From Basidiobolus meristosporus CBS 931.73 (lineage: Eukaryota > Basidiobolomycota > Basidiobolomycetes > Basidiobolales > Basidiobolaceae), in contig MCFE01000361.1 of the NCBI GenBank assembly GCA_002104905.1, positions 1-64,000 on the forward strand: a stretch of DNA of 64,000 nucleotides. The letters run 5' to 3'. Shown in pieces: positions 56,109 to 64,000 of this stretch; positions within the stretch are counted from its first letter, which is position 1; every line of letters begins with the position of its first letter. Below the pieces are notes generated by a model that worked only from the letters and a program-made list of their open reading frames with translations, was not told where the DNA came from and did no database searches. A program made the position numbers and the translations under genes.

Positions 56109-57112
56109 TGCGATTGCTTTGAATCGCTCACATTTGTAATGATCCCAACAACCCTTTTTTTTTGCAATCCAAATCGAGCCATCGCAAATCAGTGATCATC
56201 AAATTTTTGATATAAGTAATATCAAGGTCGTCTCACATTTGAGACAGAACCCCTTTAAATAAACACCCTGCATATATATACGTCATCTGTAATACCAGTG
56301 CAGCAATTGGATCTGTTTTGCACCTACACAATCGCTTGCGTGCTAGCTATGACACCTAGCCCAATCACTAGGATCAGGGATTTACTTGCTCAATGGGCAA
56401 AATGGGATATTTGATGGCAAATCAGGTAGCTTTTTCAGTAGTCAATGAGCCAATTGGGGGCTGCCAGCTTCAGGATACTTTTGGACCAATTAACCACTGA
56501 GATACTGTCCAATTGGAGTGAGGGTAACCAAAATGGTAAGTATCAGTGTAGTTTATAGTGTGATACACATTTATTTCCATTTACATTAAAGAAGCATATC
56601 CAAATACCGGATTTTACCTGCCATTATAGCGGTATCCAATCGCGCACGTGATGCAAACATTACAAGTTGGCGCGATCATCCGTGCCAACCTCATTGTGTC
56701 AGATTGTGCCATAGTGTGCAAGATTGTCCCGCATAGTGCAAAATTGTCCAAGAACAATCCTGCCTTCTGGTAGCTATGATATTGCACCCAATTGTTCTTT
56801 GCAACCGTGGATTGTGCCGCGCACCCTGGCACGGTACGATGGAACAAGTCTAAAGTAATGTTGGTACATTTACATGGTCTTGGCATTGCAAGCATGTAAA
56901 TATGCTCAAAAAGGTCCCAAGAACATGCATGCCAAGCTTAGGGCTGTTTGAGCAACTTCAAAAATTTCATGGTCAGGTTTCCTGGTATTTTGGTGGAAAT
57001 ATTCTAAGTAAATCCCAATAAGGAATAGCGTCAGTATTCCATATTATTTGAAGGTACTGTTCTAAGTGCCTAGGATAGGTGAACATAAAGGTAGAATTAC
57101 ATACTTTACAAC

Positions 57113-57440
57113 TCTCCCTCCAAACTAAATAATGAATACTTATTTGGTCCCACAGGTGGATCTGCTCTGTGTCAACCTTCAGGATCCCATTTGTAGACCA
57201 TCCCAAAACTAGCAGCTTGGAATTAGTGACCCTCTTAACAATTGTTGGGCAGGACTGCAATGGCATTTAACTAGTCTTACTGCCAAATAAAGCTATAAAA
57301 CTTGGCAGGGTTTGATTGTTGCTGTAGCAATGATTGCATGGCATTATTGTGGTCTTAATGTGCTCTACAACTACATAAAATAGATCTAACTAGCAAGTAC
57401 ATCCAATGCCTTGTAGGGCAAAAAATTGACTGTGTTTTGA
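57113..57440. other. AT-rich stretch without recognisable content
   Basis: Between the end of the antisense LTR and the decayed transposase. Short minus-strand open frames here have no family similarity. It may be flank of the copia element to which the LTR belonged. Confidence 0.5.
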
Positions 57441-58960
57441 CGGCCTCATTGCAAGTCTCTGGAAGTGTTATCATGGCAGTATGGAAGCCTACAGCTAGTT
57501 CTTTATAATGCTTCCATATCATTTACCAAATGGTATTTACTTTTTCTACCTTGCCTTGTGCAGTTCATATTTTCCACTTTAGAACCACCCCTCTTAATTT
57601 GCTTACCCACTACTACCTTGGGTATACCACATATAGTTCAAATCAAAAAAACCTATGGTCTCCTGCTGACTAACCTCTACAAATGCGCACACCTGCCGCA
57701 TTTGACATACTTCAATCACCTCAACTTTACAGCTTTTAGTGTGATACTTGCAAAGTTGCCATATACCTTGTACTGCTGGTAGCATATATATCTGGCAAAC
57801 ATATGCTTGGTTGCTGTCACTTCTGCCATGAATACCTCCTGAGTATCTGCCAAGAGCTTCTGGGTATTTAGCCAATATATTCCTTCTCCCTGCTGGAGTC
57901 TAGTCTCCCTTATGGGTGTGCTCTGGCACTTGTTTATGTGAATTCTGTATTGAATGGTGTAGAAGTCAGCTTGTGATCAAGAGAAATCTGGCATACCTTG
58001 ATAGAGTTTTGCTAATAAAAATTAGTTGCTTGTTGCACCCAACCCAACTTTGCATTACTTAACAGATTACCCACACATTGGTGCAGCTTAGCTTCTTAAT
58101 GCCACAGGCATAGGTGTCTCCATGTGCACATCTGTCTTCAGTTTATTTCAACTCTTCCTGGCTGTCTTCCATATGCCAACTCATCACAATCATACAGGCG
58201 TGAAGGTAATATTCTTGATGAATTTGGGATATAGTGGTACCTGCAACATGACTTGTCTTCCCATCTCCCCACACAACTGCTCCATAGGAAACTCCCAAAA
58301 GGTGAAGCAAGGCCCAATATTCTCCACACACCAAGCAACATGGAGCGGGAATGGATACAGTAGCAGCACAGATATATGCTTTCAGCTTTATATTTGAGCT
58401 ATAGCCACTCAAATCCTGTCAAAAACTCCTTGCACAACAGCTGTAGATGTGTCAAGTTGATATTGGTGATCTGCTTCTGGATAAATATTCCTACAATGTT
58501 CCCATATGACTCCCAATGCCTCCAATATACAGTTAGTAGGAATAACTTCCAAACACCACATGAATAAATACATATCTTACTCATCCAGTCTTTACATTTG
58601 TATTGTTGCATATGCATATGAATACTGATTGGAGCCTTTGAGGAGTACTTAGGGTAGCAAATACTCTGTAGTATCTTGCCAACTCTTTCAAATTTCTCTG
58701 GTATCTCAATGGGCTCATTTAGCTTGTAATACCCCATGTACAACTTGGTCATCAGTATAGGGATATTGTTGAAAAGCAAATGCATTGCTTCCAGTGGAAA
58801 GCTTTTGCTCCAACAGATACCCTCTATCCCAAGTATCTCAGGTCTCCAATTGATTCCATATCTGGCCAATGGCCTATAGCTTGCCAACTTTGCTGCAATC
58901 CCTTTGAAAAATCATTGAGATGATCCTGTCAAAGGGCCATCACAAAGTTAAAGTCCCATG
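57440..58960 (-). pseudogene. Decayed Plavaka/Tnp2-like transposase fragment
   Basis: Minus-strand reading in several frames. The first long frame (58887-58399) has GIEGICWSKSFPLEAMHLLF, similar to the MHL motif of fungal Plavaka/Tnp2 transposases, then CKDWMSKICIYSCG and FIQKQITNINLTHLQLLCKE, in the same order as that family. Further frames (58412-58143; 57875-57603) carry the family's later part, with YPEALGRYSGGI and CQMRQVCAFVEV. Stops and frameshifts are frequent. No termini were found. Assignment rests on motif order that I recall, not on a search. Confidence 0.5.
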
Positions 58961-60171
58961 ACTAATATTATATTGTATTAGCCCACTCTTCATTATTGCA
59001 CTCTATGGCTTCACAGATCTTCAATGTCTTTTGATTTTTAAGCTTTGGTATATACACCACATTAGACTTGTTCCATTGTGCCATTGATCATAGTGCCAGA
59101 AAGTGCTGTATATTTTATTATTAATTTGATATTTTAGGGTCAGAAGTATGTCAATTTTGATCCCAAATTGGCACTGTATGGCACCATCTGGCACTCTGTG
59201 ACATGATCAGGCACCATCTGGCATGCTAAGGCACTGTTGGGCAGTATGATCAGCTGGAATGATGGCTCAAGTCCATTATCTCCCTCCCACACTGTGATAG
59301 GCTTCTGTGTGGGCTTTATATTTGGGCACTGTTGTTGTGCTTCAAAGACTGTACAGTGTTCCTCTGCTGTTACATTGAGAAATGGCTCAATTCTTGGCTC
59401 TGACATTGAGCTACTTGAGGTCCTTCTTTATAGCAAAGATACTGCTTTCTCTACCTGGGATATTGATTGCTCTACATCTATTTGTTACAAGTCTTAGTAT
59501 GAGAGTTGTAGAGGAATAGGGAGTTTAGCTAGTATTGTATTCACTAAAACTTGAACTGTTTTTTATTGAGGTTAAATACTTGCTAATATGGGTGGTGGTG
59601 ATGTTATCATGGCCACTTGCTGATCTGCAACTGAGGGTACTGCGTTTGCTACATTCTCATCTGCCTGAGCATGATGGTCAGCTTGTGGCTCCACAGAGGT
59701 TCTCAGTTGCCTACTTGACTAAGAGCCTGAGGAGTTTGCATTATTACCTTCAATGGGCACACTGTCCACAGGGCCTTTTTTGGATGTAGCCCTGCTTGTT
59801 GCACTGAGTGTCAAAGCAAGCTGTTGTCCAACTTTTCTTCTGTTGCTGTCAGCAGTGGGGTTTGGTTGAGTACCAGACTACTGTACTTTATTTTTTGGTG
59901 GCATTTATATGGAAGTGAGTCAAACCAATGGGGAAATAGTGTTAAATATACGCGTGCATGTGGTGCCACAACTTTACTTATAATGCTTACCTTGGTGTGT
60001 CATCATTGAATCTTACATTCATGTAGGTGCAATGTTTCAAATACAAGATTGTCTTAAGTTCACATGGGTATTGATCAAAAAGTGATATAATAGCATTACA
60101 TTGTTGAAGGTTAAGCTGCTTGCCCCATGAACAAGACTACTTTGACCCAATGACTTAAGAGAAGAGAAAAA

Positions 60172-60629
60172 AGACCATGTGGCTATTGTAACAAGCCTCT
60201 TAGCCATGAAGCATGCAGACAGCATAGGAAGTATCACAAGGATCACAGCCAGTGTTTTCCCACACAAGTAATATTTGACCATTCATTGGTCACTACAGTA
60301 CCAACATTATCTTGCAGCCAGTTGATACTTCTATAATGGCACCTGGCTGTCTTTGTGACCTTGCACAAACTGAGTCAGGTGAGTTTGTGACACCTTTAGG
60401 CTCACCTCAGCCTTCTGAATATGGAATTCAGAGTGCTAGCTCTGACAAAGAAGGTTCACTGATGGATTTTGAGCCTATTGCCCCTAACAATGGTACCATG
60501 TATGAGCCCGGTCAAATCCCTATATGCAATGAGAAAACACCCATTGAAACCAATGCCAAGGATACTTTATGGAGCAAAGTGAGCCCAGTAATCCATTTAT
60601 GGGTGAATGATGTAATGTTGGGGCTATAA
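60172..60629 (+). pseudogene. Zinc-finger and acidic ORF fragment, transposon-like
   Basis: From 60172 one frame reads RPCGYCNKPLSHEACRQH and then RKYHKDHSQC, a C-x2-C...H-x4-H finger like those at the N-terminus of fungal Plavaka-type transposases. Another frame, 60312-60629, is open and acidic (SSDKEGSLMDFEPIAPNNG). The two are not in one frame. Read as the N-terminal remains of a transposon gene; weak. Confidence 0.35.
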
Positions 60630-60713
60630 AAGTGGCATGTTTCCACTAATATCAGTAATGCAGGCATTGAGGATATATTACTATTTCTTGCCAAAATCAT
60701 ATTAGGATGCAAC

Positions 60714-61990
60714 TTACCATGTATATGGTACAAGTGGATTATTAGTGTTAATTGCATCATCAGGAGACTGGCCAATGGTTTCTATGGCTTTGATTTCAAT
60801 GGCTCTCTGATCTGAGTACTCCTCATTAACCATGTCCTTGCACTTCATCAGCTTCTGGGTTTTGCCATCATACACTGTATACCCTTTGGTATCCTCACAA
60901 TCCTCAAAAAAAATCCCTCTTCTACTCTTTGATTCCAACTTTGAGCTGTTTTTGTCAGGGATTTGATAAGAGACACTACTACCAGAGATCCTGAGGTACT
61001 GGAAGCCTAATTTTTCTGCATGTATATGCTTCAAACAGTGTAAATAACATAGAACTACAGTTGGGCATCTATTCTTGATATATGGTGGTAGCAACAGATT
61101 CAGACCATAAAATGAAGTCCATTCCGTTATCCTGAAGAATAGATCTTGCCTTCTCTACTATTACTCTATTTGCACATTCTGCTACTTCAATTTGCTGTTG
61201 AGTCTGTCAAACAGTGGTCTGCTGAAATATGCCAGTAGATGAGCAGTATTTTGCAAACTTTCTTGAGAGGTATTCTCCTCCATTCTCAATATTTGATATC
61301 TTCAATTTACACACAGTGAGTGCTTCTGCCATATTGCTGAAGTGCTAAACATTTTAAAGATTCATCCTTTGTTTTCAGGAAGTACACCCATGTAAATTTT
61401 GTCTTGTAATTGATAAACTTAATAAAATATCCCTTAGCTCAAAGAGCAGTATTCTTATGGACCCACATATATCTGTGTGCATAATAGCCTACATTTTGGT
61501 AGTGTTAATGCCTCCTGAGCTCCTGAAGTGCTGCCTAGCCTGTTTGCCATATAAATATCCCTTACAAACACTCAATTTAATTGGAATTGCATAACTGAGG
61601 CCCAAAACAAGCTGATATTGCACCAATTTGCTCATTCTCTGTTTCCTAATGTGTCCTAGCCTCCAATGCAGTCTTCCCAGTTGGTCTCATCAGTTTCAAC
61701 AAAGTTGACATACTTGGGAGCAATGAATCTATATAGTGACTGGTATATATTGTGATCTCTGATTCTCAAAGCTGATTTTTGTTTGTTTTCACTCAAAAAT
61801 GCGCAGCTTGGCCTAGTAAAGACAACTTTAGTCCCTGAGTAGTTGCTTTACTACCTGAGAGTAGTTTCTTAGCTATTTCAGGGACATAGAGTCTGTTAGC
61901 TAGTTCTGCTGTTGTTGCCCCTGTGATATCACTCATTTTTAGCTGTTTAGATGCACTGGTGGGGGCACAAGTGCAGAGTTATCTCCCAAA
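60714..61990 (-). pseudogene. Decayed copia integrase fragment of a different family
   Basis: Minus-strand reading with many stops: WRLGHIRKQRMSKLVQYQL (pre-integrase His motif), YLYGKQARQHF, a degraded NIENGGEYLSRKF core segment, and the C-terminal part YQIPDKNSSKLESKSRRGIF with CEDTKGYTVYDGKTQKLMKC. The order matches copy A but the sequence is much diverged, so it is another copia lineage. No LTRs identified. Confidence 0.75.
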
Positions 61991-62234
61991 TAGCCATTTC
62001 TTACAAGAATAGTCTAAGTTTCTAATCCACTCCCTTATGACAATAGGGGAATAATCATAGGACCTCAGATCTGAAGAAAGTGGCAAGATCTGGGTTGTAA
62101 GTTAGTCCTACAGTGACCAGGGCTAGTACAGAATTGCTAAGTAAGTTTTTGGTTGCTCAATGATATCAAATTGTCCAATATTTCAACAGATCTCTGGTTA
62201 AGCTTCTGTGATATTGCCGGAACTCTTGCCCTAA

Positions 62235-62990
62235 AGGTACCATCCCACCATCTATAGCAACAGATGTCCTAGAAGATCTCATTCTGAGCTGATAGCAACA
62301 GAGAACCACCTTGCAGAGGGTATGTATGACTTACAACAAGCTTGGGCTAATAGGTTCAGAAGCTTCAATAGGCTTCAATACCTCAGGATGTTCAGCAATA
62401 GATTCCATGCTCTAAGTATTTTGGATACCTTCCCATCAATAATTCAAAGACCTTCCAGAGTGCACAGACACTTTTATGTTGGTAAATACAAGGCATGTTT
62501 TGTGTAGTTTCAAGCACTTTCTGACATTGAGGGTAACATCATTTGGCTTAGTGAGCCATTTGCTATGAGTAGGCATGCTAAAGCATTTTGGGTTGCACAT
62601 CATCCAGGATTAAGTAGAGGGAAGAAATATATAGCAAATTTAGATTATATCAGTGAGGAATGTCAGTGATTAGGGTGTAATGCAGCTAATGGGATGCCTA
62701 GGGGTGGGGTGCATAGCAGGAAGCAGAAGCTATACAATGCAATTCTTAAACATTGCAAAATGAGAATAGAGCATACATTTGGATATCCAACAAAACACAG
62801 CATATTGGCAGATAAATACAGAAGATGTTGTGTATAAGAGAAAGCAGCAGAACAGGTCAAATTGTCAGAATACTGGTTAAGGTGCAATATATTTGTACAA
62901 GAAGTCATCCATTGAGATAAATATGCTTGGGGCACTATGAAGAGTAAACAAAGCAAGAAAAGCACCATTCTGAGCAGTATAAGTAAGATT
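62235..62990 (+). pseudogene. Harbinger-type transposase relic (second copy)
   Basis: Plus-strand counterpart of the transposase at 52.9-54.5 kb: NHLAEGMYDLQQAWANRFRS, ILDTFPSIIQRPSRVHRHFY, FQALSDIEGNIIWLSEPFAM, YISEECQ, HSRKQKLYNAILKHCKMRIE with HTFGYP. Several stops. At the codon where the first copy carries the foldback, this copy runs straight through (EGMYDLQ), so it serves as an empty site. It keeps the Glu of the third catalytic motif. Confidence 0.85.
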
Positions 62991-63130
62991 GCATGAGATC
63001 ACATGTAAGTGTATCAAATTGATGGCATCAAGGTGGATATTATAGTTCCCAATAGTACTGAAGAGTGTCAGATCAATGCAGCATTATAAACTGACTGGTA
63101 CTGTGAGAGACTATCCAACCGTATGAGTCT

Positions 63131-63276
63131 TTTTACATGGTTTTGGCATTGCACACATGTAGAATAGGTTTAGCAAGGTTCCAACTGTATGGACAAATTT
63201 GAAATAATCATGCTCTAAGTACCTTATGTTTTGGTGAAAGTACTCTAAGTAAATCCAAACAAGGTATTTAGCAGTG
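63131..63276 (-). repeat. Antisense copia LTR fragment
   Basis: TTTTACATGGTTTTGGCATTGC onward follows the second half of the LTR in antisense for about 145 bases, then meets a sense LTR fragment head to head. Confidence 0.78.
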
Positions 63277-63514
63277 TTGACAAAGTAATTCAACAAAACA
63301 TCACGTGCCCAGAATGTGAAAATTTTTAGGATATCCAAGCAGTCTCAAACTTAGCACACATGAGCTTTAATCCTTCCTGCACATATTCTACATATTTGCA
63401 ATGCCAAACATTGTAAAACTATAACACAACTGCTACATTGCATGAATCATCAAGTTAAAACCACAAAATATACTTGTTCTCCCAATCATTGCCAATATCT
63501 CCAAAACTCTGACA
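63277..63514 (+). repeat. Sense copia LTR fragment (5' LTR end of copy F)
   Basis: From AAGTAATTCAACAAAACATC to CTCTGACAACA, the 3' two thirds of the LTR, followed by primer-site and gag remains. Confidence 0.82.
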
Positions 63515-63830
63515 ACAGCTTATGTGCCCCAAACTGTCACTCTCTGTAGTGACTATGGCTATTACCAAAATTTCTCCCTTTAATTAAAGATGGATTGGCC
63601 TGACTACCAAGTGAAGAAGGTGAAGATGAAGATACTAATGCCAGAAAGAGGCCAAAGGGATATCATCCTGAGGAGATAACTACCACCTAATGCTGTGGGA
63701 AAGGAGGCTTTCAAGTCCCAGAAGAAAGATCAAAGCTCCCTTAACTGCATTTGCCTTGACTTCAAGGTCATATTACTAATTCTTTACTTAATGGCAATAA
63801 TAGCCAAGAATGCCTTGTACTAGCAGTCTT
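63515..63830 (+). pseudogene. Decayed copia primer site and gag (copy F)
   Basis: GCTTATGTGCCCCAAACTGTC corresponds to the primer site and leader of copies A and B. Gag remains in broken frames: DYQVKKVKMKILMPERGQRD, KEAFKSQKKDQSSLNCICLD. It fades after about 63830. Confidence 0.75.
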
Positions 63831-64000
63831 TTTATACAAGTTGTAGAGTAATATAGAGCTTAGCTAGTATTGTATCAATAAAATTTGAAGTAAAGTAATT
63901 GATTTGACTAATAACTGATCTAACTTGGACATTTCAGCATCAGATCATAACAATAGAAGACATTAGAAGACACCAATCATTAGTGTGCAGCCAACAATAC
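63831..64000. other. Window end, repeat of unknown origin
   Basis: A segment at about 63843-63895 (AGAGCTTAGCTAGTATTGTA and onward) is similar to 59508-59560 (GGAGTTTAGCTAGTATTGTA), in the same orientation. Nothing else recognised before the window ends. Confidence 0.5.

Larger units (their letters stand above)
52698..56851. mobile_element. PIF/Harbinger-type DNA transposon with two divergent genes
   Basis: 4154 bases (about 3.4 kb without the inserted foldback). Terminal inverted repeats start AGACTTGTTC at both ends and share GTGCCA at positions 20-25. The target duplication is AAA (52695-52697 and 56852-56854), three bases as in Harbinger elements. A DDE transposase (minus, 54501 to 52880) and a second gene (plus, 54954-56108) point away from each other, the known Harbinger layout. 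Subterminal DNA at both ends is full of GTGCC/GGCAC motifs. Confidence 0.9.
52609..57112 (-). repeat. Antisense copia LTR split by a Harbinger-type element
   Basis: 52609-52697 holds the first 90 bases of an antisense LTR (GTAAGAGTCTAGGAGATATT to GAAAGTAAAA), and 56852-57112 holds the rest (AAAGTAATG, TTTACATGGTCTTGGCATTG, to GTAGAATTACATACTTTACA). Joined without one AAA they reproduce the LTR seen elsewhere (GTAAAAGTAGT), so the 4.15-kb element between them is a clean insertion. Confidence 0.88.
59064..63130 (+). mobile_element. Second, decayed Harbinger-type element
   Basis: Left end AGACTTGTTCCATTGTGCCA at 59064, right end CTATCCAACCGTATGAGTCT at 63130, corresponding to the TIR of the element at 52698. 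The first 190 bases inside are full of GGCAC/GTGCC motifs. A transposase relic lies at 62235-62990. Length 4067 bases, including foreign DNA (copia pol at 60714-61990). Flanking bases ATT and TTT do not make a clean duplication, so one end may be rearranged. Confidence 0.62.

Noticed and set aside
1-64000. tRNA or rRNA genes
   Set aside because: No cloverleaf with conserved A and B boxes and no rRNA segment was recognised by eye; the tRNA-like match at 48343 is a primer site only.

Overview
This window looks like nuclear DNA of an early-diverging filamentous fungus. Evidence for that: dense protein genes with many short GT-AG introns (mostly about 45-75 bases, often with a CTAAT/CTGAC-like branch site); fungal hallmark genes (End3, Mak11, Rok1, a GH81 beta-1,3-glucanase without signal peptide, a fasciclin-domain glycoprotein, a Mid2-like surface mucin); and genes that I associate with lineages outside yeasts (TBCK, a DGCR6-type domain, the BORC subunit BORCS5, a half-size ABCA transporter). 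A Zoopagomycota/Entomophthoromycotina genome of the Basidiobolus type would fit, but that is a guess; nothing in the window names the species.

From 1 to about 41.2 kb is a gene-rich compartment with 17 protein genes. In order: S-formylglutathione hydrolase, five-domain FAS1 glycoprotein, ABCA transporter, surface mucin, a TBC Rab-GAP, a tail-anchored coiled-coil protein, Mak11, a DGCR6-like protein, a PA-domain multi-pass membrane protein, GH81 glucanase, an adaptor-like protein with DFGDF/FEDF/FGGF motifs, End3, Rok1, TBCK, an NAD(P)-binding Rossmann protein, 5-formyltetrahydrofolate cyclo-ligase, a large single-exon helical-repeat protein, and BORCS5. I rebuilt the exon structures by hand and checked them by phase: apart from three flagged places the exon lengths sum to whole codons. 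Several genes concern membrane traffic (TBC, TBCK, End3 and its neighbour, BORCS5); this is a theme, not an operon.

From about 41.2 kb to the end there is no convincing host gene. The region is AT-richer and is a nest of transposable elements in different states of decay: a Ty1/copia family with ~350-bp TGTTGTAA...TTACAACA LTRs and a primer site that reads like the anticodon region of initiator tRNA-Met (half-tRNA priming, as in copia and Ty5); an internally deleted chromovirus with 695-bp LTRs, an integrase and a broken chromodomain; a complete PIF/Harbinger-type element (52698-56851) with TIRs, AAA target duplication and two divergent genes; a 734-bp foldback element sharing its TIR and inserted in its transposase; a second decayed relative; a decayed Plavaka/Tnp2-like transposase; and other inverted-repeat debris. 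The order of several insertions can be read directly from target duplications.

Points most worth a second look: the Harbinger element with its foldback passenger and unknown second gene; the copia nest; BORCS5 with an exon consisting only of ATG; the DGCR6 domain joined to a long tail of DPR motifs; very short introns (34 and 32 nt) and two places where only a 20-nt intron or an indel restores the frame.
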